A DNA stretch of 64,000 bases, taken from the NCBI RefSeq assembly GCF_001431665.1, contig NZ_LLXV01000055.1:213842-277841 (forward strand), written 5' to 3'. This DNA is from Stenotrophomonas beteli (lineage in GTDB: Bacteria; Pseudomonadota; Gammaproteobacteria; Xanthomonadales; Xanthomonadaceae). Below are positions 55,124 to 63,816 of this stretch, piece by piece; the stretch's first letter is position 1; every line of letters begins with the position of its first letter. The position numbers and the translations under genes are program-made. The notes beneath the pieces were generated by a model. It saw only the letters and a list, made by a program, of their open reading frames with translations. It did not search any database and was not told where the DNA came from.

Positions 55124-55444
55124 ATGAGCGCACGCGCGATCTTCCACCTGTTCCTGCATGCCGCCGTGCCAGCCCTGTTGGCATGGCTGTTCTGGCGCAA
55201 GCGTTTCGCCTCGGCGTGGTTGTTGATGCTGCTGGGCTGGATCATCGACCTGGACCATCTGCTGGCCGACCCGATCTACGCGCCGAACCGCTGCAGCATC
55301 GGTTTCCACCCACTGCATACCGCGCCAGCCATCGCGGTCTACGCGGGCCTGTGCGTGCCGAAGAAGACGCGGCTGGTGGGTATCGGTCTGATCATCCACA
55401 TCGTGCTGGACGCGATCGACTGCTGGTGGATGCACCACCGCTGA
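55124..55444 (+). CDS. DUF6122-like small membrane protein
   Basis: The 106-residue protein has several membrane helices (FHLFLHAAVPALLAWLFW, SAWLLMLLGWIIDLDHLLAD, VGIGLIIHIVLDAIDCWWMH). His/Asp residues sit near membrane faces (IDLDHLL, FHPLHTAP, HIVLDAIDCWWMHH), a pattern also seen in metal-dependent YdjM/DUF457-type hydrolases. I recall it as DUF6122. It follows speA by 43 bases but is separated by a SMAG-like element. Confidence 0.7.
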   Translation: MSARAIFHLFLHAAVPALLAWLFWRKRFASAWLLMLLGWIIDLDHLLADPIYAPNRCSIGFHPLHTAPAIAVYAGLCVPKKTRLVGIGLIIHIVLDAIDCWWMHHR

Positions 55445-55467
55445 GCCGGGCACCGGCTCGGCGCTAC
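55443..55467. repeat. SMAG-variant repeat
   Basis: GAGCCGG/CCGGCTC hairpin with CTAC tail overlapping the end of the DUF6122-like gene. Confidence 0.65.
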
Positions 55468-55495
55468 AGGAATATGCGCCGCGTTGATGCCCTGT

Positions 55496-55519
55496 GTAGA
55501 GCCGAGCCCACGCTCGGCT
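55496..55519. repeat. SMAG repeat
   Basis: GTAGAGCCGAGC/GCTCGGCT element just downstream of the phoQ-like gene. Confidence 0.8.
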
Positions 55520-55542
55520 GCTGTTCTGGCCGCGCCCGGCGA

Positions 55543-56862
55543 TCACCCCGCCAGCGGCAGTTCCAGCCGCGCGCGCAGCCCCGGGTTCTCGTTCGACAGC
55601 CGCAGTGAACCGCCATGGCTGGCGGCGATCTCGGCCGCAATCGCCAGGCCCAGGCCGCTGCCTTCCACGCGTTCGTCCAGGCGCACGCCACGTTGCAGCA
55701 CGCTTTCCAGCTTCGCCTTGTCCAGCCCGGGGCCGTCGTCGCGCACTTCGATATGCAGGCGATCCTGCTGGGCCAGCGCGCGCAGGCGCACCTCGCTGCG
55801 CGCCCACTTGCCGGCGTTGTCCAGCAGGTTGCCCAGCATTTCTTCCAGATCGGTGCTGGCGCCGGCAAAGGTGAGGCCCGGGGCAACATCCATGTGGAAG
55901 CGGATGTGGCGCCCGGCATGCACGCGGGTCATCAGCCGGCACAAGGCCTCGGCGGCCGGGGCCACCTCGCTGCGCTGCCGATGGTCCACCGCCAGCCCGG
56001 CGGCCAGATAGCGGTCGATGCTGGCACGCATGCGTGCGCTCTGCTCGTGCAGGGTGCGCCGCCAGTCGCGGCCTTCTCCCTGGGCCTCGGCCGCCAGCAC
56101 GCTCAACGGCGTCTTCAGTGCATGCGCCAGGTCTTCGGCACTGCTGCGCGCGCGCGCGACCATGCGCTGGTGGTGATCGAGCAGGGCATCAAGCTCATCG
56201 GCCAGCGGCACGATCTCGCGGTCCAGCCGGTCACGGTCGATGCGTTCGGCCTCGCCGCGGCGGATGCGCTCGAGTTGCTGGCCCAGCCCGCGCAGCGGGC
56301 GCAGGCCGAACTGGATCTGGCTGGCCAGCACCGCTAGCCACGCGGCCACCAGCACGCCCAGGGCGATGAAGCTGCGCTGGCGGAAGGTGGCGACGTCGGC
56401 GTCCAGGGCGCTGCGGTCGTTGGCGACCACGGCGACGAACGGCGCCTGTGCGCGCGGCAGGCGTACCTGCTGCACCCTGGCCCGCAGCGACTGCTGCATC
56501 GGCCCGGGCAGGTTGCGTTCTGCCGCGCCATCGGCAGCGGCGGCCAGCGTCTGGTCCCACAGCGAGCGTGACTGCAGCAGCACCCGCCCGCCGGCATCGG
56601 CGATCTGCCAGTAGGCGCCGGAGAACACCCGCTGGAAGCGCGCGTCGTTCGGTTCCTGGCGCAGCTGCAGCTGGCCGTCGGCGGACACTTCCATCTGCGC
56701 CACCAGGGTCAGCATGTCCTGCTGCAGTTCGTGGTCGAGGCGGTCGCGCGCGCTTCGCTTGAACAGTTCGCCCAGCAGGGCGCTGGCCAGCACCGAGACC
56801 AGGATCAGGCCGAGGCCGCCGGCCAGCAGCAGGCGGCGCCGCAGTGAGGGTTGCCGGGTCAT
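55543..56862 (-). CDS. phoQ: PhoQ-like sensor histidine kinase
   Basis: The 439-residue kinase has two membrane helices (LLLAGGLGLILVSVLASALL and FIALGVLVAAWLAVLA), a periplasmic domain between them, HAMP, and the H-box DLAHALKTPLSVLAAE with phospho-acceptor His247; LKTPL is typical of PhoQ. N-box NLLDNAGKWA and G-boxes EVRDDGPGL and GSGLGLAI are intact. It overlaps the response regulator gene by four bases. PhoQ senses low Mg2+, cationic peptides or acid in enterics; the signal here is inferred. Confidence 0.8.
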   Translation of the reverse strand: MTRQPSLRRRLLLAGGLGLILVSVLASALLGELFKRSARDRLDHELQQDMLTLVAQMEVSADGQLQLRQEPNDARFQRVFSGAYWQIADAGGRVLLQSRSLWDQTLAAAADGAAERNLPGPMQQSLRARVQQVRLPRAQAPFVAVVANDRSALDADVATFRQRSFIALGVLVAAWLAVLASQIQFGLRPLRGLGQQLERIRRGEAERIDRDRLDREIVPLADELDALLDHHQRMVARARSSAEDLAHALKTPLSVLAAEAQGEGRDWRRTLHEQSARMRASIDRYLAAGLAVDHRQRSEVAPAAEALCRLMTRVHAGRHIRFHMDVAPGLTFAGASTDLEEMLGNLLDNAGKWARSEVRLRALAQQDRLHIEVRDDGPGLDKAKLESVLQRGVRLDERVEGSGLGLAIAAEIAASHGGSLRLSNENPGLRARLELPLAG

Positions 56863-57518
56863 GGCGCGGCCAGCCGCCAGCCCTGGCCACGCACGGTCTG
56901 GATCAGCTCGGCGCCGAGCTTGCGGCGCACCCGCCCCAGCAGGACATCCAGCGCGTTGGAATCCGGATCCAGGCCACCCTCGAAGACCTGCTCGCCCAAC
57001 CGGTCGCGGCCGATCACCTGGCCGGCGTGGTGGATGAAATAGCTGAGCAGGCGGAATTCCTGCGGGCTGAGTGCCAACGGCTGGCCGTCCAGCTCGAAGC
57101 GCCCGCCGTTGACGTCCAGCTGCAACGGGCCGCAGTGCAGGCGCGGGCTGGCGTGGCCGTGGCTGCGGCGGATCAGCGCGCGCAGGCGCAGCACCAGCTC
57201 GTCGGCCTGGAAGGGTTTGGTGAGGTAGTCGTCGGCGCCGGCATCGAAGCCGGCCAGTTTGTCGTGCCAGCGCCCGCGCGCGGTCAGCACCAGCACCGGG
57301 AAGTGGCGTCCGTTGCCGCGCCAGCGCTCGATCACGCTCAGCCCATCGAGCCCAGGCAGGCCGAGATCGACGATGGCCGCCTGCAGTTCCTCGATCTGGC
57401 CGATCTCCTCGGCCTGGCGCCCGTCGGGCGCTGTCGCCACCACATAGCCGGCCTGTTCCAGCAACGGCACCAGCCGTTGCACCAGCGCGGCATCGTCCTC
57501 GACCAGCAGGATACGCAT
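56859..57518 (-). CDS. phoP: PhoP-like OmpR-family response regulator
   Basis: The 219-residue regulator has a receiver domain (MRILLVEDDAALV, phospho-acceptor Asp51 in AIVDLGLPGLDGL, Lys101 in YLTKPFQADEL) and an OmpR-type winged helix (LSPQEFRLLSYFIHHAGQVI, SNALDVLLGRVRRKLG, QTVRGQGWRL). It sits between a PepSY gene and the kinase gene, overlapping both. Repeats matching its family lie in the promoter region at 57856-57897. Confidence 0.85.
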   Translation of the reverse strand: MRILLVEDDAALVQRLVPLLEQAGYVVATAPDGRQAEEIGQIEELQAAIVDLGLPGLDGLSVIERWRGNGRHFPVLVLTARGRWHDKLAGFDAGADDYLTKPFQADELVLRLRALIRRSHGHASPRLHCGPLQLDVNGGRFELDGQPLALSPQEFRLLSYFIHHAGQVIGRDRLGEQVFEGGLDPDSNALDVLLGRVRRKLGAELIQTVRGQGWRLAAP

Positions 57519-57808
57519 CAGTCGTCCAGCTCCGTCTTCAGCAGCTTTCCATTGCGCGCATCATAGTCCAGCTCCACCACCACGCCGTCACCACGCAGGA
57601 TCTCCACCTCGTAGACGCCGTCGTCCAGCTCCACTTCCAGCAGCTGCCCGGGGTAGCGCCGCAGAGCATCGCGGACCACGCCTTCCAGCGGCACGTAGCG
57701 GCCCTCCTGCACCGCGCGGCGTGCGACCTGCTGGGCAGGGTCCTGCATGGGCGCGACCGCGACCAGGGGGCCAGAGAGGGCCAGCAGCAAGGGCAGGGTG
57801 GAGAGCAT
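57518..57808 (-). CDS. Exported PepSY-type small protein
   Basis: The 96-residue protein has a short signal (MLSTLPLLLALSGPLVAVA) and a PepSY domain (VPLEGVVRDALRRYPGQLLE, VELDDGVYEVEILRGDGVVV, DYDARNGKLLKTELDD). Its stop shares one base with the regulator's ATG. PepSY genes often lie beside PhoPQ-type systems and may inhibit or tune sensing or proteases. It is the first gene of the leftward operon. Confidence 0.85.
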   Translation of the reverse strand: MLSTLPLLLALSGPLVAVAPMQDPAQQVARRAVQEGRYVPLEGVVRDALRRYPGQLLEVELDDGVYEVEILRGDGVVVELDYDARNGKLLKTELDD

Positions 57809-57855
57809 CGCGCACGCCGGAAGAGAAGGGGAACGGGCGCGAGTGTGCCGATGGC

Positions 57856-57897
57856 GACTAACCGTTGGCTAACAGCCGTGGCTAGGGCGCTGTTAAC
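57856..57897. promoter_or_regulatory. OmpR-family direct repeats (PhoP-box-like) in divergent PepSY promoter region
   Basis: Read leftward, TGTTAG, five bases, GGTTAG resembles the PhoP box (T/G)GTTTA-N5-(T/G)GTTTA. On the top strand the cores CTAAC lie at 57858 and 57869, and CTAGG/TTAAC at 57882 and 57893, each pair 11 bases apart. This is the spacing expected for tandem OmpR-family monomers. Confidence 0.6.
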
Positions 57898-57952
57898 CCG
57901 GGCGGGCATCGTGGCGTTGCCGGGATGGTCCGGCCACGAACAGGAGAACCCC

Positions 57953-58387
57953 ATGTTGAAGTCGCTCACCCTGGCCACCGTTGCCGCCCTGCTGCTCGCG
58001 CCGGCCGTGCAGGCCGCGCCGCTGGGCCTGGCCCAGGCCGAACAGGCCCTGCGCAAGGCCGGCTACACCCAGATCCACGAGATTGAACGCGAAGATGGCC
58101 TGTGGGAGGCCGACGTGAGCCGCGCCGATGGCCGCTTCAGCGAGGTCTATGTGGATCCGAAAAGCGGCGAGATTTTCGATGAGCACAGCGGCCGCGCGCT
58201 GCTGACTACCGAGCAGGTGCTGGCACGGGCGCAGTCGCATGGCCTGCGCGAGATCCATTCGCTGGAACGCGATGGTGCGACCTGGTCGCTGGAAGCCCGC
58301 AATGCCCGCAACCAGAAGGTAGAGGTGCGCCTGAGCGGCTACGACGGCCGCATCCTGCACAGCGAGCGCGATGGCTGGCTGGATTGA
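57953..58387 (+). CDS. Exported tandem-PepSY protein
   Basis: The 144-residue protein has a signal peptide (LKSLTLATVAALLLAPAVQA) and two PepSY-like repeats (LGLAQAEQALRKAGYTQIHE ending FSEVYVDPKSGEIFDEH; TTEQVLARAQSHGLREIHSL ending KVEVRLSGYDGRILHSERD). CAGGAGAACCCC precedes ATG 57953. It diverges from the pepSY-phoP-phoQ operon and shares the repeat-bearing region, so joint regulation is likely. Confidence 0.85.
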   Translation: MLKSLTLATVAALLLAPAVQAAPLGLAQAEQALRKAGYTQIHEIEREDGLWEADVSRADGRFSEVYVDPKSGEIFDEHSGRALLTTEQVLARAQSHGLREIHSLERDGATWSLEARNARNQKVEVRLSGYDGRILHSERDGWLD

Positions 58388-58398
58388 CGTTGGCCTCT

Positions 58399-58460
58399 GT
58401 AGAGCCGAGCCCATGCTCGGCTTTGCGGCCAACCGTAGCCGAGCATGGGCTTGGCTCTAC
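58399..58460. repeat. SMAG dimer (inverted pair)
   Basis: GTAGAGCCGAGC...GCTCGGCT (58399-58422) and an inverted copy (58437-58460) between the PepSY gene and the convergent secreted-protein gene. Confidence 0.85.
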
Positions 58461-58470
58461 AGGGGCTGGC

Positions 58471-58950
58471 TTACCAGCCGTACGGCGGCGGGTAATCCCA
58501 GCCCGGACCACGGCCGTAGTAGCCGCCATAGGGGCCGAAGAAGCCCGGGCCCTTGCCTTCACTGACGTGGATGTTGAGGTTGACCCCGTGGGTCTTGCCT
58601 TCATCGGTGGTGTAGTTCTTGCTCAGGTTCAGCGTGGCCGCGTTGTAGTGGCTGTTGCCGCCGCCCTTGGAATAGCCGATGCCGGTAGTGAAGCTGCCGG
58701 ACACCTTGACCTTGTCGTCGGTCACGTCGGCGATCTTCGCATCGTCGTGCACGCGCGGGCCGCTCTTGTCGCCGTAATAGGTACCGGGCGGATCCTGCTG
58801 CACGGACGGATCGTTGAGGTAGCGCATCGGCGCCTGCGGCAGGGTCAGGTCCAGGCCGGCGGCCTGCGGCGCGGTGGCGCCAGCGGCGGACTGGGCCAGC
58901 ACGGTTCCCGGCAGGGCCAGGCACAGCAGCAGGGTCAGGGGGCGGATCAT
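58471..58950 (-). CDS. Secreted hypothetical protein with Gly/Tyr-rich tail
   Basis: The 159-residue protein has a signal peptide (MIRPLTLLLCLALPGTVLAQ), a central acidic and beta-prone region (VKVSGSFTTGIGYSKGGGNS, YNAATLNLSKNYTTDEGKTH) and a low-complexity C-terminus (GFFGPYGGYYGRGPGWDYPP). No Cys follow the signal. The family is not recognised. It stands alone between SMAG pairs. Confidence 0.7.
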   Translation of the reverse strand: MIRPLTLLLCLALPGTVLAQSAAGATAPQAAGLDLTLPQAPMRYLNDPSVQQDPPGTYYGDKSGPRVHDDAKIADVTDDKVKVSGSFTTGIGYSKGGGNSHYNAATLNLSKNYTTDEGKTHGVNLNIHVSEGKGPGFFGPYGGYYGRGPGWDYPPPYGW

Positions 58951-59042
58951 GACGGCGCTCCAGCGGACAGGTGGCCACGCAATTCGCGGCGGTACAGGCC
59001 GACGCTAGCAGGGGTTGCTTGAATGATGCCTGTCGGTGCCCC

Positions 59043-59103
59043 GTAGCGTCGAGCCATGCTCGATTGCATCTGCCAACAGCAGTCGAGCATGGCTCGACTC
59101 TAC
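59043..59103. repeat. SMAG-variant dimer
   Basis: GTAGCGTCGAGCC...GCTCGAT (59043-59065) and the inverted AGTCGAGC...GCTCGACTCTAC (59081-59103), 12 bases before the oxidoreductase stop. Confidence 0.8.
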
Positions 59104-59115
59104 AAGAGGCGGGCG

Positions 59116-60327
59116 CTATGGCAACCGGCCGAACCCGAACAGCCCTTCCAGCGCGTGCCTGCGCCGCTCGATCCCGGCCCGCAGCAGCTGCGCGCCGATC
59201 ATCGAATAGGTAATGCCATTGCCGCCGTAGGCCATGGCGAAATGCACCCGCGGGCCCCATTGCGCGTGCGGGCCGAAGAACGGCAGGCCGTCGGCGGTTT
59301 CGGCGAAGGTGCCGGCCCAGGAAAAGGCGGGCACCGGGTCCAGCCGCGGGAACCAGTGCAGGAGCTGATCCATCAGCTTTTCGGCCTTGCGCTGCACGCG
59401 CCGGTCGCGCCGGGCGGGGATATCGATGGCGTCGTCCAGCCCACCCACCAGCAGGCGACGGTCGCCGGTGGCGCGCAGGTACAGGTACGGTCGGGCGCTT
59501 TCCCAAACCATCGTGTTGCGAAGCCTGCCGAGCACGTCCGCTTCGATGGGATCGGTGATGAAGGCATAGCTGCTGCGGTTGCGCGCGACCCGCTGTTCCA
59601 GCCAGCGCTGGTTGGCGTAGCCCATGGCCAGGACCACGTGGCGGGCACGGACCGTGGCGCCGGCCTCGGTCATCGCGGTTACCCCCTGCGCGCCAGGCTT
59701 GAGCGTGTGCAGCACGGTGCGGTCATGCACGTGGCCGCCGCGGCGGCGCACTCTGTTGAGCAGGCCGTAGGTCAGACAGTAGGGATCGACCCGGGCGGCC
59801 TGGCGGGTCAGCAGGGCGCCGCCGGCATCCACGTCGAAACGCTCGCGAAGCGCTTTGCGGTCCAGCCAGCGGGCGTCCAGCCCAATGCCACGGCGCGCAG
59901 CACCTTCGGCCATCAGGCGCGGCACGTCGCGATGGCGGCTGGCCAGGTACAGGCTGTCCATCTGCCGGAAGTCCACGTCCTTCAGCCCGCGTGCCACCTT
60001 ACCCAGTGCCGGGATCGCATCGGCACAGGCCAGGTAGGCCAGGGCGGCAGCGTCCTGGCCATAGCGCTGGGCCAGTTCCAGCAGGTGGGTATCGATCTCG
60101 TACTGCAGCAGCGCGGTGCTCGCGGCCGTGCTGCCCCAGCCGATGTCGCGCTGCTCGATCACGGCCACCTCGTGGCCATGGTGGGACAGCTCGTCGGCGA
60201 TCAGCGCACCGGTGATGCCGCCACCGACCACCAGCACGTCGCAGCGCAGATCCTGCTCCAGCGGGGGAAAGGCCTGCAGCAGCCCGTTGCGCACTGCCCA
60301 CCAGGGGTAGCCACTCTTGAGGTCCAT
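59116..60327 (-). CDS. FAD-dependent oxidoreductase (DAO family)
   Basis: The 403-residue protein has the FAD Rossmann motif CDVLVVGGGITGALIADELS, the DAO-type GWGSTAASTALLQYEID, and a C-terminal GGNGITYSMIGAQLLRAGI. Substrates of such enzymes are amines or amino acids such as glycine or sarcosine; none can be fixed here. Its start lies eight bases after the lipocalin stop, so the lipocalin gene is transcribed first in the same unit. Confidence 0.85.
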   Translation of the reverse strand: MDLKSGYPWWAVRNGLLQAFPPLEQDLRCDVLVVGGGITGALIADELSHHGHEVAVIEQRDIGWGSTAASTALLQYEIDTHLLELAQRYGQDAAALAYLACADAIPALGKVARGLKDVDFRQMDSLYLASRHRDVPRLMAEGAARRGIGLDARWLDRKALRERFDVDAGGALLTRQAARVDPYCLTYGLLNRVRRRGGHVHDRTVLHTLKPGAQGVTAMTEAGATVRARHVVLAMGYANQRWLEQRVARNRSSYAFITDPIEADVLGRLRNTMVWESARPYLYLRATGDRRLLVGGLDDAIDIPARRDRRVQRKAEKLMDQLLHWFPRLDPVPAFSWAGTFAETADGLPFFGPHAQWGPRVHFAMAYGGNGITYSMIGAQLLRAGIERRRHALEGLFGFGRLP

Positions 60328-60334
60328 GAGCGGG

Positions 60335-60829
60335 TCAGGCGGTGGGGTGGCCGGTGTGCGGGGTCTGGATCAGTTCGGACAGATCGAAGCCCTGCAGGCG
60401 CGCTGCGGCCAGATAATGGTCCTGCACGGTCGCATCCAGGCGCGGCTCGCGCGCCAGCAGCCACAGGTACTTGCGATCGGGACTGCCGACCAGTGAGACG
60501 CTGTAGTCCGGGGCGATCTGGATCACCCAGTAGTCGCCCTTGGCGAACGGCAGCCAGCGCAGGCCCTTGGGCAGGAAGCTGACCTCCAGGCGCGCGCTGT
60601 CGTTGTCGACGGCACAGGCCTCGCCGGTAGCTTCTTCGATCTCGCCATCCATGCGGCAGCGGTTGGTGACGCCGACATTGCCGTTGTCGAGCAGGGTGTA
60701 GTGCGCCGATACGTCGGTGCAGCCTTCCGGCTCGTGGCGCATCGGCAGGCGGGCAATCTCGTACCAGGTGCCCAGGTAGCGCGGCAGCTTGAGGTCGGCA
60801 ACGGTCTTCAGCGGCGGGTGGTCGGTCAT
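60335..60829 (-). CDS. blc: Bacterial lipocalin (Blc-like), no signal peptide
   Basis: The 164-residue protein has the lipocalin signature GTWYEIARLP (residues 20-29) and the family segments EGCTDVSAHYTLLDNGNVGV, YWVIQIAPDYSVSLVGSPDR and YLWLLAREP. ATG 60829 gives MTDHPPLKTVADL. E. coli Blc is a lipoprotein, but here no signal or lipobox is visible, so a cytoplasmic location is predicted. It is cotranscribed with the FAD enzyme. Confidence 0.85.
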   Translation of the reverse strand: MTDHPPLKTVADLKLPRYLGTWYEIARLPMRHEPEGCTDVSAHYTLLDNGNVGVTNRCRMDGEIEEATGEACAVDNDSARLEVSFLPKGLRWLPFAKGDYWVIQIAPDYSVSLVGSPDRKYLWLLAREPRLDATVQDHYLAAARLQGFDLSELIQTPHTGHPTA

Positions 60830-61011
60830 CGGCAGTGGTGGCAGGGGTGGGCCTCCACGATGCCGATGGGCTCGCCATGGGCGGGTGAAGCCGGGGCGAT
60901 GGCCGCGTCCAGAACGTTGCGTCGCCCCTGCGCAATGCCCGTTGTCATCGGCACGGCGGTATCCTGCCGCCAGCGCCGTGTTTTCCTGATCCAACCGAGG
61001 TGGAGGTGCCG

Positions 61012-61260
61012 ATGTACCAGGTGATCCTGTTGAAGAGTGAATCCGCGTTCGCGCGCGAACAGTGGCCGCAGGTCGATGACCTGGTCGATTACGAGGGCGT
61101 CAGCTACAGCCTGCGCGCCGGGCCGCGCCAGCCGCTGCCGACCGACCACGACTGGCATCCGGTGGCCGTGTATGCGCCCGATGAGATCACCGAGGAGGAG
61201 TTCCAGGACTGGTACGCGCTGCAACAGCCCACGGTGGAAGAGCTGCGCCTGAAGTACTGA
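61012..61260 (+). CDS. Small hypothetical protein
   Basis: The 82-residue protein (MYQVILLKSESAFAREQWPQ, VDDLVDYEGVSYSLRAGPRQ, then the acidic EITEEEFQDWYALQQ) is compact and acidic with no signal peptide. GGTGGAGGT lies before ATG 61012. Codon use is typical of core genes. It diverges from the lipocalin unit; family not recognised. Confidence 0.7.
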   Translation: MYQVILLKSESAFAREQWPQVDDLVDYEGVSYSLRAGPRQPLPTDHDWHPVAVYAPDEITEEEFQDWYALQQPTVEELRLKY

Positions 61261-61369
61261 GGACTGCCGATGGGGCGGATCGAGCGGCTCGATGCCGCTG
61301 TTGCGCATCCGCCCTTTACCGCCGCTGCCGTATAGTCGCGCGCAGGCGCGGTGGTCCGCGCGAACCGGT

Positions 61370-63796
61370 GTGGCTGGCTTGTCTTCCTTCCTGCAATTGA
61401 TCCGTAAACGCGGGCCCTGGCTGGCCCTGCTGCTGTGCAGCGTTTTCCTGCTGTCCGCGCCGGTGCTGGCGCAGGATGAGGACCCTACGCCGAAGCAGCA
61501 GCTGGCGGACATCGATGCGAGCCTGAAGGACGTCGAGCGCAAGCGTGGCGATGCAGAGGCGATCGAGACGCTGGCGATGCTGTCCGAAAACGCCTCGCAG
61601 GCTCGGCGCGATGCCGAAGCGCTGGAGAAGGCGCTGCAGCCGCAGCTGGATCGGATCAGCGAACAGCTGGCGCAGCTGGGCACGCCTGCGGAAGGCACTA
61701 TTGAACCGCCGGAACTGGCCGCGCAACGACGCACCATCACCAAGCAGCGCGACGGCCTGGCCGCTTCGGTCGCGCAGGCCAAGGCCATTGCCGTGCGCGC
61801 GCAGCAGTTGGCCGCCGATATCGAGCAGCAGCGCACCGCGCAACGTACCGAAGAGCTGGGCCAGAAGGTCGCCTCGCCGTTGTCGCCGGCGTTGTGGAGC
61901 AAGGTGGCCGAGCGCCTGCCGATCGATATCGCCCGCGTTGCGCCATTGGCCGAGCAGGGGCGCGACACGCTGGCCGCCGGCATCCGCACCCATGGATGGG
62001 GCACGCCGCTGCTGGGCCTGCTGGCTGCGCTGGTGATGATGTTCCCGCTGCGGCTGTGGCTGCGCGCGCTGGGGCGGCGGTTTGCCGCGTCCGAGCGCGC
62101 CCCTGACGGCCGTCTGCGCCGCTCCGGCCTGGCCATGTGGCTGTTGCTGGTGGGCACGCTGCTGCCGGGTTATGCCGTGGTGGTGCTGATGGCGGCGCTG
62201 GATGCCATCGATGCGATCGCGCCGCGGTTGCAGGTGGTGGCGGACGGCCTGGAGACCGCCACCTTCCGCGCGGCCTTCATTGCCGCGCTCAGTGCCTGCA
62301 TGCTGGTGCCCAAGCGCCCGTCATGGCGGCTGTTGAACCTGGATGACACCGCCGCGCTGAAGCTGCGCAAGTACGCCTGGGGCGCGGCGGCGCTGGCCTG
62401 GCTGAGCACGGTGCTGGTCGCGCTCGATCAGGCCACGCGTACCAGCGACGTCACCACCGTGGCGCTGGACGGCCTGATTGCCCTGACCTACCTCGGCCTG
62501 ATCATGGCCATGCTGGTGACCCTGGCGCGCCTGCACCGCCGGCAGACCGCCGAGGCCGAGGCCAAGCTGGAGGCACAGGCCGACGGCCTCGGCGCGAGTA
62601 CGCCGGTGCGGCGCAGCAGCTGGCTGGTGCTGGCGCGGGTAGCGGGCAACATCGCAGTGGTGGCGGCCATCATCGCTACCCTGCTGGGCTACCTGAATCT
62701 TGCCAAGTTCGTGAACCAGCAGCTGATCGGCGGCAGCATCGTGGTGCTGGCCGCGACCCTGCTGTTCAAGTTCGTCGATGACCTGAGCACCTGGATGCTC
62801 AACGCCGACAGCAAGGTCGGCCAGACCATCCTGCTCAGCACCGGCCTGAGTGTGTCGCGGCTGGAGCAGGCCGGCGTACTGCTGTCGGCCGCGCTGCGCA
62901 CGATTGTGGTGCTGCTGGCACTGCTGGCGCTGGTGGCGCCGTTCGGCAACATCGGTGCGGTGGTCGAGCGCTTCTTTTCGCTGTTCACCTCCGGATTCGA
63001 TGTCGGTGGCACGAAGCTGGAGCCGGTACGGATCGTGCTGGCGGTGCTGGTGCTGCTGGCCGGCCTGGCGATCACCCAGCTGGTCCAGCGCTGGCTGACC
63101 GACACCTACCTGCCCAAGACCGAGCTGGACCTGGGCGCACGCAATTCGGTGAGTACCGTTGCCCGTTACGTGGGCATCATCATCGCGGTGATCTGGGCGC
63201 TGTCGGCCATGGGCCTGCAGCTGAGCAAGCTTGCGTTGCTGGTCAGCGCGCTGTCGGTGGGTATTGGTTTCGGCCTGCAGGTGATCACCCAGAACTTCGT
63301 CTCCGGCCTGATCCTGCTGGCCGAGCGGCCGGTGAAGATCGGCGATTGGGTGAAGCTGGGCGACCAGGAGGGCGACATCCGCCGCATCAGCCTGCGTTCG
63401 ACCGAGATCCAGGTGGGCGACAAGTCGACGTTGATCGTGCCCAACTCCGAGCTGGTCACCAAGACCGTGCGCAACATGACGATGGGCAACAACCAGGGCC
63501 GCATCCAGATCCAGTTCGCGGTGCCGCCCAGTACCGATGTCGGCTCCCTGCGCGAGGCGCTGCTGGAGGCCTACGGCGCACATACCAACGTGCTGAAACA
63601 ACCCGCGCCGACGGTCTACATCGACGGCATCGGCGGTGGCCAGATCACCATCAACAGCTTTGCCTACGTGGCCAGCCCGCGACAGGTCTATGCCACCCGC
63701 AGCGATCTGTACTTCAGCCTGCTGCAGATCCTGGCCGAGCGGAACATACCGCTGTCGACGCCGACCGACATCCACATCACCCGCGACCCGCAGTAG
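61370..63796 (+). CDS. MscS-family mechanosensitive channel with large N-terminal domain (DUF3772-like)
   Basis: The protein of about 808 residues has a signal or first helix (LALLLCSVFLLSAPVLAQD), a periplasmic coiled-coil region (DIDASLKDVERKRGDAEAIE, QRTAQRTEELGQ), many membrane helices, and the MscS pore and beta domain: LVSALSVGIGFGLQVITQNF, ILLAERPVKIGDWVKLGDQE, IVPNSELVTKTVRNM. It would release solutes on hypo-osmotic shock. The start is uncertain: GTG 61370 or TTG 61379 places the helix at the N-terminus, while ATG 61292 would precede it with an unusual leader. Confidence 0.8.
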   Translation: MAGLSSFLQLIRKRGPWLALLLCSVFLLSAPVLAQDEDPTPKQQLADIDASLKDVERKRGDAEAIETLAMLSENASQARRDAEALEKALQPQLDRISEQLAQLGTPAEGTIEPPELAAQRRTITKQRDGLAASVAQAKAIAVRAQQLAADIEQQRTAQRTEELGQKVASPLSPALWSKVAERLPIDIARVAPLAEQGRDTLAAGIRTHGWGTPLLGLLAALVMMFPLRLWLRALGRRFAASERAPDGRLRRSGLAMWLLLVGTLLPGYAVVVLMAALDAIDAIAPRLQVVADGLETATFRAAFIAALSACMLVPKRPSWRLLNLDDTAALKLRKYAWGAAALAWLSTVLVALDQATRTSDVTTVALDGLIALTYLGLIMAMLVTLARLHRRQTAEAEAKLEAQADGLGASTPVRRSSWLVLARVAGNIAVVAAIIATLLGYLNLAKFVNQQLIGGSIVVLAATLLFKFVDDLSTWMLNADSKVGQTILLSTGLSVSRLEQAGVLLSAALRTIVVLLALLALVAPFGNIGAVVERFFSLFTSGFDVGGTKLEPVRIVLAVLVLLAGLAITQLVQRWLTDTYLPKTELDLGARNSVSTVARYVGIIIAVIWALSAMGLQLSKLALLVSALSVGIGFGLQVITQNFVSGLILLAERPVKIGDWVKLGDQEGDIRRISLRSTEIQVGDKSTLIVPNSELVTKTVRNMTMGNNQGRIQIQFAVPPSTDVGSLREALLEAYGAHTNVLKQPAPTVYIDGIGGGQITINSFAYVASPRQVYATRSDLYFSLLQILAERNIPLSTPTDIHITRDPQ

Positions 63797-63816
63797 TGCC
63801 GGCCGCTGGCCGGCAA
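63793..63816. repeat. SMAG-variant repeat overlapping the channel stop codon
   Basis: GTAGTGCCGGCC/GGCCGGCAAC; the TAG of the GTAG head is the stop codon of the channel gene. Confidence 0.7.
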
